Source of the DNA: Deinococcus sp045062605
Lineage (GTDB): Bacteria > Deinococcota > Deinococci > Deinococcales > Deinococcaceae
Length of the DNA stretch: 64,000 nucleotides
Direction of reading: 5' to 3'
NCBI RefSeq assembly: GCF_045062605.1
Contig: NZ_JBJGDW010000007.1
Location: 1-64,000 of the forward strand
Positions 1 through 8,682 of the stretch are shown here, one piece after another. The notes beneath the pieces are model-generated. The model worked only from the letters and a program-made list of their open reading frames with translations, was not told the origin of the DNA and ran no database searches. The first letter of the stretch is position 1, and each line of letters opens with the position of its first letter. The position numbers and the translations under genes are program-made.

Positions 1-272
1 GTCGTGAAGTCTCGTGTTGTACCCTTGACCTGAGCCGAGTCTCTAATCGAAACCGTCCAAACTCTGGGGCCAACCCAGTGCCTCCCATAATCGAGGCTTA
101 ACTCCACCTATGCAAAATCGACTGAACTCCATGACTGTCCTCCGTCTGGAGTCAACCCCATGCACCGCTCTGGCCAACGGTTGGCCTGCCCTCAACACCT
201 TCCCGCCCTGAACGCGACACAATGCAAGGATGGAATTTTCCGCAACGCCTGTATTTTTCCCGGTCTGCCGCC

Positions 273-1301
273 ATGTCCTCTGAACTGGACCTTCTGGCAC
301 TGGAGGCCCTGGGCTGGGGGCCAGACTTTGGGGACGCCTACCAGAGCTTCCGTGCGGCCCTCTCGCCCGGCGAACAGGAGCGGGTCACGCCCGTCCGGGT
401 GGTGGGGGTTCAGCGCCAGACTTTTCAGGTGCGGGGGGTGGACGGCGAGCAGGAAGCCCGTCTGGCCGGGGCGTCGCGCCACAGTGGGGCGCTCACGCCT
501 GCCATCGGCGACTGGTGCGTGCTGGAAGCCGCCTCTGATGACAGCGGGCGGCTGCTGGAAGTGCTGCCACGCCGCACCACCTTTGCCCGTGCGCTGGGCG
601 GCGAGGAGGGCAAGCGGGCTGGAGCGGTGCGCCAGCAGGTCATCGCGGCCAATGTCGATCTGGTATTGATCGTCACGTCCCCTGATCTGGACTTCGATCT
701 GGAGCGGTTGGAACGCTACGTGCTGGCCGTGCAGCACAGCGGCGCGCGGCCTGTGCTGGTGCTGAACAAGGCCGATCTGCATGCCCAGGCGGACTGGTGG
801 GTGGAGCAACTCCGCAGTCTTGGACCCGATCTGGAAATTCACGCCACCTCTGCCCAGGCCAGCCAGGAGCCGGGCAGCCAGGGACTGGAGAGCGTGCGGG
901 GGCTGCTCAGGCCGGGCGTCACGCTGGCCCTGATCGGTTCGTCTGGGGTGGGCAAATCCACCCTGACCAATGCGCTTCTGGGCCGCCCCGCCGCGCCCAC
1001 CGGGGAAGTGCGGGCCAGTGACCAGCAGGGACGGCACACCACCACCAGCCGCACGCTGTACGCCGTGCCCGGTGGAGGGCTGCTGATCGACAACCCAGGG
1101 CTGCGGGACATCGCGGTGTGGGACGCGGACGCTGCTGGTTTTGAGGACTTGGAGGTGCTGGCGACGCAGTGCCGTTTTCGCAAATGCACCCACACCACCG
1201 AACCCGGCTGCGCGGTGCAGGCGGCGGTGCGGGCAGGCGAGGTGTCTGCCGCGCGGCTGGCGGCCTTTCAGAAGCAGTCGGGCAGGCGTGGGCGACGCTG
1301 A
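273..1301 (+). CDS. rsgA: Ribosome small-subunit biogenesis GTPase RsgA
   Basis: This is a circularly permuted GTPase that helps late 30S maturation in the cytoplasm. An N-terminal OB-fold region comes first. The G4 motif (LVLNKADL) precedes G1 (GSSGVGKS, about residues 221-228), which is the order typical of the family. G3 reads DNPGLRD. A C-terminal zinc site is formed by the Cys and His residues of CRFRKCTHTTEPGC (about residues 300-313). The start at 273 (MSSELDLL) is preferred over the in-frame ATG at 222, because the extra 17 residues look non-coding. The predicted length of 342 aa is usual for the family. No clear Shine-Dalgarno sequence is visible. It is transcribed alone and faces the Gfo/Idh/MocA gene tail to tail. 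Confidence 0.93.
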   Translation: MSSELDLLALEALGWGPDFGDAYQSFRAALSPGEQERVTPVRVVGVQRQTFQVRGVDGEQEARLAGASRHSGALTPAIGDWCVLEAASDDSGRLLEVLPRRTTFARALGGEEGKRAGAVRQQVIAANVDLVLIVTSPDLDFDLERLERYVLAVQHSGARPVLVLNKADLHAQADWWVEQLRSLGPDLEIHATSAQASQEPGSQGLESVRGLLRPGVTLALIGSSGVGKSTLTNALLGRPAAPTGEVRASDQQGRHTTTSRTLYAVPGGGLLIDNPGLRDIAVWDADAAGFEDLEVLATQCRFRKCTHTTEPGCAVQAAVRAGEVSAARLAAFQKQSGRRGRR

Positions 1302-1556
1302 GTAGGGTAGGCCCGCCCATATTCCAGCGGCGGCAACGGCCCGAAGGTCATCAGGAAATCGTGGTCGGGGGCAGAAGTCCAGGGGAGTTGTCTCCCGCAG
1401 GTGGCCCTCTCCTTTCAGAGATCTCGCCGCCAGAGCGGGAAGACTCGGCCTGGGCAGGAGTGGATTTTCCTGGGCACCATGCGGCGGCGTGTCGATGGTG
1501 TATCGGACGGCGTAAGTGGATGTTTGGGCCTTGGATGGGGAAGTCCTGGGTCCAAA
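1302..1556. other. Intergenic gap between convergent genes
   Basis: This 255-bp gap lies between the ends of rsgA and the convergent oxidoreductase gene. Open frames cross it on both strands but have no start signal or recognisable domain. No strong terminator hairpin was identified. Confidence 0.4.
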
Positions 1557-2534
1557 TTACAATTCCACCCGGCGGCCCTCCCGCGCCGATTGCAGGAGGG
1601 CGTCCAGCACCCTGGCCTGCTGCACGGCGTCTTCAGGTGGATACAGCGCGGTTTCCTCACCCCGCACCACCCGCTGAAAATGGGCGGCCATCAGCGCATA
1701 GCCGTTGCCGGGGGCCAGCGTCTGCCGCTCACTGTCACGGGTCAGAACAAACTCTGGCTCATCGCTGAAGAATGCCCGGTCCAGTTCCATCACCCCACCC
1801 GTCCCCAACACCTGCGAGCGGCCAATCCGGCCCCCCGACAGCCAGTCGAAGCCGCAGTCGATGCTGGCCAGTGCCCCATGTCCGACGTGGCTGTAATCCA
1901 GCACGGCGGACATGGACACGTCCACGCCGTCTGGCGTCCAGCGCGCCTGGGCGGTCACTGCCAGCGGTTCGCCCAGCAGCATCCGGGCCTCGTTGACCGG
2001 ATAGCAGCCAATGTCATAGAGCGCGCCGCCGCCCAGTCCGGGTTGCAGGCGAATGTCCTCGGCGTTGCGCACGGTGAAGCCGAAGGCCCCCCGGTAGGCC
2101 CGAACCTCGCCGAGTTCACCGCCACGAACCGCGTCCAGCAGGGCGCGGTGCTGCGGCGTGAAACGGTAGGCGAAGCCTTCCAGCAGAACCTGCCCGCTGG
2201 CCTCAGCCACGTCGGCCAGTTCCCGTGCCTCCTGGGCATTCAGGGTCAGGGGCTTCTCGGTCAGCACATGCTTGCCCCCCTGAAGGGCAGCCGCACTCCA
2301 GGGCAAATGCAGGGCGTTGGGGAGTGCGATGTAGACCGCGTCCAGATCAGCGTCGATGACATCCTGATAGCTGCCAGTGGTGGGGATCTCCCAGTCACTG
2401 GAGAAGGTCTGCACGCGGGCGGACTGCGGCTCACGTGCGCCAAGCATCGTCACCTCGCCGCCTGCGGCCCGGATGGCGGGAATGAAGGCGCGGGCGATGC
2501 GGGCCGCGCCGAGAATTCCCCAGCGAAAGGTCAT
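1557..2534 (-). CDS. Gfo/Idh/MocA family oxidoreductase
   Basis: This 325-aa protein is an NAD(P)-dependent dehydrogenase of the Gfo/Idh/MocA family, which usually oxidises or reduces sugar-like or cyclitol-like substrates. The Rossmann dinucleotide loop GILGAARIA is at residues 6-14. The family EKP signature is at 93-95. The C-terminal half carries the GGGALYDIGCYPV segment typical of the substrate-binding sheet. Its ATG overlaps the stop of the upstream M24 gene (ATGA, 2531-2534), so translation is probably coupled. It is the last gene of the leftward arm of the IclR-controlled locus, and a second family member lies at 10651-11775. The substrate is unknown. Confidence 0.88.
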   Translation of the reverse strand: MTFRWGILGAARIARAFIPAIRAAGGEVTMLGAREPQSARVQTFSSDWEIPTTGSYQDVIDADLDAVYIALPNALHLPWSAAALQGGKHVLTEKPLTLNAQEARELADVAEASGQVLLEGFAYRFTPQHRALLDAVRGGELGEVRAYRGAFGFTVRNAEDIRLQPGLGGGALYDIGCYPVNEARMLLGEPLAVTAQARWTPDGVDVSMSAVLDYSHVGHGALASIDCGFDWLSGGRIGRSQVLGTGGVMELDRAFFSDEPEFVLTRDSERQTLAPGNGYALMAAHFQRVVRGEETALYPPEDAVQQARVLDALLQSAREGRRVEL

Positions 2535-3757
2535 CCGGCCACCACCAGATCATCCAGTTCACGCGAATACAGGCTGAGCCGCTCCATCCCCGACTCGGTG
2601 ATGACCACAGTGTCGGAATGCCGGAACCCGGCGAACTCAGGGACGTACAGCCCCGGCTCTACCGAGAACACCATGCCCGGCTCGATCACCGTGTGGTCGT
2701 CCAGATCCAGGAAGGGATGTTCGTGACCTTCCAGTCCGAAGCCGTGTCCGGTGTGGTGGCGAACCAGATCATCCATGCCCAGCTCGTCACGGATAAAGCG
2801 CCGGACATCGGACTCGACTTCCGCGCAGGTCCGTCCGGGGCGCAGGGCATCAAAGCCCACCTGTTGCGCCGCCAGCATCGCCGCGAAGTACCGTTGAAAC
2901 TCGGCATTCGGCTCGCCCACGATCATGGTGCGTTCCAGTTCGGATTCGTAACCGCCCACCACGCCGTAAGCGCCCGTCACCAGCACGTCGCCCCCCCCCA
3001 CCGCGCCCGCTTCATGCAGGCCGTGTGGATGCGCGGTGTTGGCCCCGCGAATGAACATGGCGTTGGCGGGTAGGCCCTCGCGGGCCTTGGGCACGTAACG
3101 CCCGCCCAGTTCGGCCAGCAGGTCGCGGGTGGCCTGCAAGCTGGCCCCGTGAGAGATCAGCAACTCCTCGCTTCCAACACGGATGCTGTCCTGCATCAGG
3201 CGGTGGGCGTGATCTCCCCAGCGGCAGGCCTCGGTCATCAGCGCGATCTCGGCGGCGCTCTTGACCATCCGCAGATCGTCGATCAGGGCCACGTCGGCCT
3301 GAACAGGCTGCTCCAGTACGGCGCTGAGCGCTGGCCCCCGGTAGCCCCAGCGGTGTTCGTAGCCGTCCACATCCGCCGCGATGACCTTGCCCAGCACACC
3401 CAGCCTGGAGAGGAGGTCGCGCAGGAACAGCAGGGGATGACGCCCGGAGCCACCGCCCGGGTACTCCGGGTAAATGGCACTGTCGTCCAGCTTTGGCCCC
3501 TGCTGCTGAAAGTGACTGAGTTCGAGGTTCGGCAGCAGGGCAGCGACCTGGCCATTCGCCGTCAGGATCAGGGCGATAGGCCGCTCGGTAGGGGAGAAGA
3601 AAAAGCCGCTCAGGTAGGCCACGCGTGTGGGTCCGAACACGCACAGGGCGTCGATTTCCCGCTCTGCAAGAAGTCGGAAGACCCGTTCGCGGCGCAGGCG
3701 ATACTCGTCCGCGCCGATCTCCAGCCTGTCGGACTCAGAAAAAACGATGTCGGTCAT
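2531..3757 (-). CDS. M24 (creatinase/Xaa-Pro peptidase fold) hydrolase with degenerate metal site
   Basis: The 408-aa protein has the creatinase N-terminal domain and the C-terminal pita-bread fold of family M24. Recognisable segments are HTGHGFGLEGHE and FSVEPGLYV. Three of the five usual metal ligands appear to be replaced. The first Asp position reads VTGAYG instead of the usual (I/V)DxG. The second Asp reads SELERT instead of xDxTRT. The last Glu reads FRHSDTV instead of xRxED. Creatinase itself is an M24-fold enzyme without metal, so a C-N hydrolase role fits better than a dinuclear aminopeptidase; this is inference. The ATG at 3757 follows a GGAGG site seven bases upstream and is preferred to the in-frame TTG at 3763. 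Confidence 0.82.
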   Translation of the reverse strand: MTDIVFSESDRLEIGADEYRLRRERVFRLLAEREIDALCVFGPTRVAYLSGFFFSPTERPIALILTANGQVAALLPNLELSHFQQQGPKLDDSAIYPEYPGGGSGRHPLLFLRDLLSRLGVLGKVIAADVDGYEHRWGYRGPALSAVLEQPVQADVALIDDLRMVKSAAEIALMTEACRWGDHAHRLMQDSIRVGSEELLISHGASLQATRDLLAELGGRYVPKAREGLPANAMFIRGANTAHPHGLHEAGAVGGGDVLVTGAYGVVGGYESELERTMIVGEPNAEFQRYFAAMLAAQQVGFDALRPGRTCAEVESDVRRFIRDELGMDDLVRHHTGHGFGLEGHEHPFLDLDDHTVIEPGMVFSVEPGLYVPEFAGFRHSDTVVITESGMERLSLYSRELDDLVVAG

Positions 3758-3795
3758 GGGCAAACCTCCGTGATCCTGGTATTGAACGGCGGCGT

Positions 3796-4578
3796 TCAGT
3801 CGCCCACAAGTTCGGCCATCGGCTGGCGGATCAGCTCATCGGCGCAGCGCCGGGCCATGCCAATGACCGCCTCGCTGACTTCCTCAATGCGGCCACGACT
3901 CATGCGGCTGGTGGGGCCAGCCACCCCGATGGCCGCGATGACCTTGCGCGCACCGTTGAGGATGCCCGCTGAAAGGCAGCGCACCCCCACCTCGCGTTCC
4001 TCGTCGTCCAGCGCGTAGCCCTGGCTGCGGACGCACAGCAGTTCGGCCAGCAGCGCAGGCTCGTCTGTAATGGTCTGCGGGGTGCGGGCAGGCAGGCCCG
4101 TTTTACGGACGATCTCATCCACGCGGGCCGTGGGCAGGTCGGCCAGGAAGACCTTCCCCACATCGCTACAGTGCAGCGGAGCGATGCTGCCGGGGGTGGT
4201 GAACATCCGCACCATGCTGAAGGGTTCCACCTGGCTGAGATACATCGCCGTGGTGCCGTAAAGCTGCGCGATATGGGCGCTCTCTCCGGTCACTTCTACC
4301 AGCTCCTGAAGGTAGGGCCTGACCCGCCGCACCAGATCGTAACGCAGATACAGCGCGCTGCTGATGTCCACGATCTCGGGTCCGATGTCGTATCTCTTGC
4401 TCTGGGGATCTTGAAACACGTAATTCTTGACCGTCAGGGTCTGGAGGATGCGGTGGATGGTGCTGGGAGCCAGTCCCATCGCCTGGGACAGCTCCCCAAC
4501 GCTGAGCGACCTATTGGCCGCCACGATGGTATTGATGATGTCGAGGGCACGCTCGACGCTTTGGACGTTTTCGCTCAT
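3796..4578 (-). CDS. IclR family transcriptional regulator
   Basis: This 260-aa regulator has an N-terminal winged helix-turn-helix (about residues 5-65, with the LSVGELSQAMGLAPSTIHRIL segment) followed by the IclR effector-binding GAF-like domain. The start at 4578 (MSENVQSVERALDII) matches the family N-terminus; the longer frame to 4650 adds Cys/Arg-rich residues typical of non-coding translation. It lies 13 bp downstream of the DUF885 gene and upstream of the M24 gene in the leftward operon. The two palindromes at 5816-5830 and 5849-5863 are the obvious candidate operators, which would make it autoregulated. The effector is presumably a pathway intermediate; this is inference. Confidence 0.92.
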   Translation of the reverse strand: MSENVQSVERALDIINTIVAANRSLSVGELSQAMGLAPSTIHRILQTLTVKNYVFQDPQSKRYDIGPEIVDISSALYLRYDLVRRVRPYLQELVEVTGESAHIAQLYGTTAMYLSQVEPFSMVRMFTTPGSIAPLHCSDVGKVFLADLPTARVDEIVRKTGLPARTPQTITDEPALLAELLCVRSQGYALDDEEREVGVRCLSAGILNGARKVIAAIGVAGPTSRMSRGRIEEVSEAVIGMARRCADELIRQPMAELVGD

Positions 4579-4591
4579 AGTCGGGGCCAGT

Positions 4592-5788
4592 CTAAGAGCC
4601 GAACATCCGCAGGCTGCGCGGCGAGTGCATCTGGCCGTACAGCGCGCCAATGAATGCGGGCCACTGCTCCTTGCTCAGGCCCTCACGGACCTCGCGGACC
4701 GCCTCGTTGCCGTACCAGTAGGAGGCGATGAACGGCCCACGGAAGCTGTAGCTGGCAAAGCGAATGCGTCCCTCAATCCAGGCCCGCTGGCCGAAGGAGT
4801 AGCGTTCCAGGAAGTCCATCACGCGGTCTTCCGTCCAGTTCTCGCCCATCTGATACCACGCCGCGCTGGTGGCGCTGGCGCTGCGAACCCGCCGAAGCTG
4901 GGCATGGACTGCGTCGTCCTCGTGTTCGATCCAGTCGATCAGTTCCACGCCCTGATCGCCGATTCCCTCCTGGACGCAACCCGTCACGGCATTGGTGGTA
5001 CACAGCAGCACATCCGCCGTACTCTCGCCGCTGGCGGCCTTGTCGCGGGTGTACAGCAGTTGCGTGGAGTGGCCGGGAAAGACCTCGTGGCAGACCAGAT
5101 GCTTGATGGCTGCCCGCGTAAACTTCAGGTCCACATTCAGGTCCATCTGACCCTGATCAAAGTTGCAGCGCGCGGTGTAGGGAACGTCGCGCAGGGCATT
5201 CAGGCGCATGGTGTAGTCACCCGTCGGGTAGATGCGGGCGTCGGTGCGGCGCTGCGCCTCGGCCATCAATTCGGCGAAAACGGGTTCCAGTTGGTCAGAA
5301 GCCAGCGCCCGCTCCTCTTCCCAGCGCCCGATGCGCTCGGCCAGTGTTCCGTGGCGCATTCCGGTTTTGTCCAGCAGCCCGGCGAGCTGTGCGTGCATCT
5401 CGCTCAGCTCCTCGTCGCTGATCGGCTGGGCAGGCACGCCCACCAGCCCCTCCAGCTTCTCGCGGAAGCTCAGCACCTCGCCCTCGAACAGCCGGGTAGC
5501 AGTGCGCAGGGAGCGCAGCATGTCGCTCAGGAAGGCGTGCCGTGCGTCCGCCGGGTACTGGGCCACCTGCCGCTCCAAATCGTCCAGCTCAGTGTGTACT
5601 GCGTCCCAGTCATTCAGGGCCAACGGAGGCACCAACTCGTCGCCGAGGTAGATCGGCACCAGTCCCTCGCTGTCCAGCACGCCGTGGCCGCGTGAGAGCC
5701 GACGCTCAAGATGATCCATGCCAATGGTCAGGGCCGTGAGCTGTCGACCGAGCGAGGCGTCGTTGGGGGCCGCGTTCTGATTCTCCAT
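4592..5788 (-). CDS. DUF885-like metallopeptidase, HExxxGH type
   Basis: The 398-aa protein resembles the DUF885 family of gluzincin-like peptidases. The signature HEVFPGHSTQ is at residues 234-243, giving His-Glu and a second His as candidate zinc ligands and general base. A helical N-terminal half precedes it. The later EGW(A)xY motif of classic DUF885 proteins is altered here (CVQEGIGDQG). An AGGAGG site lies just upstream of the ATG at 5788. It is the first gene of the leftward operon, and a longer paralogue (11772-13388) sits in the rightward arm. It is likely a cytoplasmic hydrolase of the imported compound, because no signal peptide is visible. Confidence 0.75.
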   Translation of the reverse strand: MENQNAAPNDASLGRQLTALTIGMDHLERRLSRGHGVLDSEGLVPIYLGDELVPPLALNDWDAVHTELDDLERQVAQYPADARHAFLSDMLRSLRTATRLFEGEVLSFREKLEGLVGVPAQPISDEELSEMHAQLAGLLDKTGMRHGTLAERIGRWEEERALASDQLEPVFAELMAEAQRRTDARIYPTGDYTMRLNALRDVPYTARCNFDQGQMDLNVDLKFTRAAIKHLVCHEVFPGHSTQLLYTRDKAASGESTADVLLCTTNAVTGCVQEGIGDQGVELIDWIEHEDDAVHAQLRRVRSASATSAAWYQMGENWTEDRVMDFLERYSFGQRAWIEGRIRFASYSFRGPFIASYWYGNEAVREVREGLSKEQWPAFIGALYGQMHSPRSLRMFGS

Positions 5789-5812
5789 GGTGGTCCTCCT
5801 GAATGGCGTCCA

Positions 5813-5841
5813 TCATTCCGTCAAATGGAACCAGAAGTCAA
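5813..5841 (-). promoter_or_regulatory. Candidate leftward promoter (weak)
   Basis: On the minus strand TTGACT (5841-5836) is followed after 18 bp by AATGAT (5817-5812). The -10 matches consensus at only four of six positions. It would start transcription about 17 bases before the ATG at 5788. Palindrome 5816-5830 lies between and over the two hexamers, which suits repression. Confidence 0.4.
5816..5830. promoter_or_regulatory. Candidate IclR operator 1
   Basis: TTCCGTCAAATGGAA is an imperfect palindrome (TTCC..GGAA arms) resembling IclR-family operators. It lies in the divergent gap beside an IclR gene and overlaps the candidate leftward promoter. It matches operator 2 at 12 of 15 positions. 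Confidence 0.6.
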
Positions 5842-5848
5842 GAGAGCA

Positions 5849-5863
5849 TTCCGTCAGGCGGAA
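5849..5863. promoter_or_regulatory. Candidate IclR operator 2
   Basis: TTCCGTCAGGCGGAA has perfect 5-bp arms (TTCCG/CGGAA). Its start is 33 bp from the start of operator 1, about three helical turns, so both sites face the same side of the DNA. It ends 30 bp before the rightward -35, a position compatible with activation or looping. Confidence 0.6.
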
Positions 5864-5893
5864 CATAGACTGGGTTTAGAGCGGTGTTTCGCC

Positions 5894-5922
5894 TTGACTT
5901 CATCTGCGTGTTTGCCTACACT
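5894..5922 (+). promoter_or_regulatory. Rightward sigma-A type promoter of the transport/catabolic operon
   Basis: TTGACT (5894-5899), a 17-bp spacer and TACACT (5917-5922) match the vegetative consensus well. Transcription would start near 5929, leaving a leader of about 70 bases before the ATG at 5998. Confidence 0.7.
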
Positions 5923-5997
5923 AATTTTCAAACCTTTAAACAAAATCAGGTTTTGATCGCTCTGGCCGCACTTCTCTCTCGCTCTGGAGGTAGGAAT

Positions 5998-7617
5998 ATG
6001 GGTAATCAGATGCAAGCAGCAAAGTCCACTCAGCAGAAACGCCTGGTACTCGGACTCAGCGCAGCGATTCTGCTGAGCGGAATGGGATTGGCCCAGCAGC
6101 GAGGTGGGACTCTGACGGTGGGCCTGGGCTACGACATCGACACGCTCAACGTCTATTCCACAGGCTTTCTGGGCGACGTGCAGGCCGCCGTGGTCGAGGG
6201 TCTGGTGGCCCCCAACGAGAAGGCGGAGTACGTACCAGTGCTGGCAACGCGTGTTCCCACGGTCCAGAACGGCGGCATCAAGGTGGCCGCCGACGGCAAG
6301 AGCATGGTGGTCACCTACCAGCTCCGGCCCGGCGTCAAGTGGTCCGACGGCAAGCCGTTTACCTCCGCCGACGTGAAGTTCACCTGGGAGACGATCAAAG
6401 ACCCCAAGTTCATCGCCGAATCCAAGGATGGATCCGATGACATCTCATCCATCGACACACCCAATCCGCTGACGGTGGTGGTCAACTACAAGCGCGTCGC
6501 GCCCGACTTCAAAAGCACATTGTTCACCTTCGGCATCCTGCCCAAGCACACGCTTGAAGGCAAGGACCTCAACACCGACAACTACAACCAGATGCCGCTC
6601 GGCACCGGGCCTTTCAAGGTCACACAGTATGCCAAGGGGCAGTTCGTCGTGCTGGACCGTAACCCCAACTACTGGCGCAAGGACACGGCGGGCGTACAGC
6701 TTCCCTACCTAGACAAGATGATCTTCAAGATCATCCCCGACAGCAACACGCTGGTCACGCAGCTCAAGTCCGGCGAGATCCAGATGGCCTACAGCGTGCC
6801 GTACTCGCAGGTGGCCCAGCTCGACAGCCAGCCCGGCTTAAGCGTCGTCAGGAACCCGGTGCTGTCGTGGCAACATCTGGACTTCAACCTCAAAGGCCCT
6901 GCCGCGCTGCGCGACATCAATGTTCGCAAGGCGGTGGCTTACGGGCTGGACAAGGCCACCATCTCCAAGGCGCTGGGCGGCTTTCCCAAACCGATCGACA
7001 CGGTGGTGGTGCCCGTCTTCTCGTACAGCAGCAAGGACGTCCCCAAGTACCCCTACGACGCGGCCAAGGCCAGGCAATTGCTCGATGCCGCCGGATACAA
7101 GGCAGGGAGCGACGGCATCCGTGCCAAGGACGGCCAGCGCCTGAGCTTCAACATCATGGTGCAGGCAGGACGGTCCACCGACGAGGACGCCCAGCAGGTC
7201 ATCATCGCGCAGATGAAGGCCATCGGCATTGAACTCAAGCCTGACAACAAGTCCGGCGTGGCCTTCCGCGACGCCCGCTACAAGGGCGGCTACGATCTGT
7301 TCTACAGCGGCTGGATCACCTCGGCTGACCCGTCTTACAGCGTTTTCTTCGGCAGCAAAGGCCCCAATAACGGTCAGGGCTATAGCAATGCCAAGATCGA
7401 CGCGCTGCTCGCCACTGCCGACAGCACGCTCGACCCGGCAGCCCGGACCAAGGCGCTGCGCGACTTCCAGAATCTGCTGATGCAGGACCTGCCGAGCATC
7501 GCCGTGACCACCAACCCGTCGATCATCGTCGTGACCGACAAGCTGGGCGGCTTCGTTCCCAACCCCACCAACATGACCAACTTCGTGAACACCAGCGGCT
7601 GGTACCTCAAGAAGTAA
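5998..7617 (+). CDS. ABC transporter substrate-binding protein, peptide/opine class (SBP_bac_5)
   Basis: This 539-aa exported protein captures the substrate for the permeases that follow. A basic N-terminus and hydrophobic segment (LVLGLSAAILLSGMGLAQ) form the signal peptide. No lipobox Cys is seen, so it may be a secreted or periplasmic-type protein. Family features are RGGTLTVGL at the mature start, ADGKSMVVTYQLRPGVKWSDGKPFTSADVKFTWE and the C-terminal FVNTSGWYLKK. The ATG at 5998 has GGAGG nine bases upstream (GGAGGTAGGAATATG) and is preferred over upstream in-frame starts. A strong stem-loop follows the gene at 7629-7675. Proteins of this class bind peptides, opines, nickel or glycosides, so the ligand cannot be stated. 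Confidence 0.93.
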   Translation: MGNQMQAAKSTQQKRLVLGLSAAILLSGMGLAQQRGGTLTVGLGYDIDTLNVYSTGFLGDVQAAVVEGLVAPNEKAEYVPVLATRVPTVQNGGIKVAADGKSMVVTYQLRPGVKWSDGKPFTSADVKFTWETIKDPKFIAESKDGSDDISSIDTPNPLTVVVNYKRVAPDFKSTLFTFGILPKHTLEGKDLNTDNYNQMPLGTGPFKVTQYAKGQFVVLDRNPNYWRKDTAGVQLPYLDKMIFKIIPDSNTLVTQLKSGEIQMAYSVPYSQVAQLDSQPGLSVVRNPVLSWQHLDFNLKGPAALRDINVRKAVAYGLDKATISKALGGFPKPIDTVVVPVFSYSSKDVPKYPYDAAKARQLLDAAGYKAGSDGIRAKDGQRLSFNIMVQAGRSTDEDAQQVIIAQMKAIGIELKPDNKSGVAFRDARYKGGYDLFYSGWITSADPSYSVFFGSKGPNNGQGYSNAKIDALLATADSTLDPAARTKALRDFQNLLMQDLPSIAVTTNPSIIVVTDKLGGFVPNPTNMTNFVNTSGWYLKK

Positions 7618-7628
7618 GGGCAAGCCGA

Positions 7629-7675
7629 GCAGGCCCCGCACCCGGCCCGTCTCCACTTTGGCCTGCGGGGCCTGC
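7629..7675 (+). other. Stem-loop between binding-protein and permease genes
   Basis: A perfect 12-bp stem (GCAGGCCCCGCA pairing with TGCGGGGCCTGC) encloses a 23-base loop, with no T-run after it. Position and shape fit an mRNA-stabilising or attenuating hairpin that keeps binding-protein transcript above permease transcript. Confidence 0.6.
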
Positions 7676-7728
7676 GCCCCTTGACGTCAACCTGATCTCA
7701 ACGCCACCACACCTGCGAAGGGAGCGTC

Positions 7729-8682
7729 ATGAGTCTGTCGTACATTTTCAAACGCCTGCTGGGCATGCTGCCGCTGTTGCTGGGCGTCTCGCTGATCTTA
7801 TTTGGGGTGTTGCACCTCGCCCCTGGCGGCCCGCTGGACGTCTATGCCGACAACCCGTCCGTGACGCAAGAAGCCCTGGACAACATGAAACGGGCCTTCG
7901 GGCTGGATCAGCCGCTCCCCGTGCAGTATTTCAAGTGGGTCACGGCGTTCTTTCAGGGGGAGTGGGGCTTTTCCATTCGTACTGCGCAGCCCGTGATCGA
8001 GGAGGTGCTGGCCCGCGTGCCTGCCACGTTGATGCTGAGCGGCAGCGCTTTTGCCTTGGCGCTGATCGTGGCCCTGCCACTGGGCATCCTGAGCGCCACC
8101 CGCCGCTACACCGGGGTGGACTATTTCATTACCCTGCTGTCGTTCCTGGGCATCAGCACGCCTGTCTTCTGGCTGGCGCTGATGCTGCAACTGCTGTTCG
8201 CGGTGCAGTGGAGACTGCTGCCCTCGGCGGGCATGCAGACCATCGGAGACGGCTCGTTCCCCGATCTGCTGCGGCATCTGGCGCTGCCCGTGTTCATCCT
8301 GGCTTTCGCCTCGGTGGCGGGCTGGAGCCGCTACATGCGCTCGAGCATGGTGGAAATCCTGAGCCAGGACTACATCCGCACCGCGCGTGCCAAGGGGGTC
8401 TCCACCCGGCGCGTGACGTATTCCCACGCCTTCAGGAACGCCCTGATTCCAGTGGTCACGGTAGTGGCGCTGGATTCGGCGTCCATCCTGTCGGGGGCCG
8501 TCATCACCGAGACAATCTTCGCCTGGCCGGGCCTGGGCCGCCTGTTTATCGACTCGATGAATGGACGCGATTACCCGGTGCTGATGGCCCTGCTGATGGT
8601 CGGCTCGTTCGCGCTGGTCATGAGCAACCTCGTCGCAGACCTGGCCTATAGCCTGATCGACCCCAGGATTCGCTATGACTGA
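7729..8682 (+). CDS. ABC transporter permease, DppB/OppB type
   Basis: This 317-aa inner-membrane permease has about six transmembrane segments. The binding-protein-dependent transport EAA-like loop lies near YIRTARAKGVSTRRVTYSHAFRNALIPVV. It forms the channel with the next gene, which it overlaps by eight bases. An AGGGAG site precedes the ATG. It carries the PGGPLDVYADNPSVT segment seen in peptide permeases. It lies 111 bp downstream of the binding protein, past the stem-loop. Confidence 0.92.
   Translation: MSLSYIFKRLLGMLPLLLGVSLILFGVLHLAPGGPLDVYADNPSVTQEALDNMKRAFGLDQPLPVQYFKWVTAFFQGEWGFSIRTAQPVIEEVLARVPATLMLSGSAFALALIVALPLGILSATRRYTGVDYFITLLSFLGISTPVFWLALMLQLLFAVQWRLLPSAGMQTIGDGSFPDLLRHLALPVFILAFASVAGWSRYMRSSMVEILSQDYIRTARAKGVSTRRVTYSHAFRNALIPVVTVVALDSASILSGAVITETIFAWPGLGRLFIDSMNGRDYPVLMALLMVGSFALVMSNLVADLAYSLIDPRIRYD

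Noticed and set aside
192..1193. Long minus-strand frame opposite rsgA
   Set aside because: Antisense shadow of a well-supported gene; Arg/His/Gln-rich with no domain.
1401..2726. 441-codon plus-strand frame across the oxidoreductase gene
   Set aside because: Antisense to two genes with clear motifs; typical high-GC shadow.
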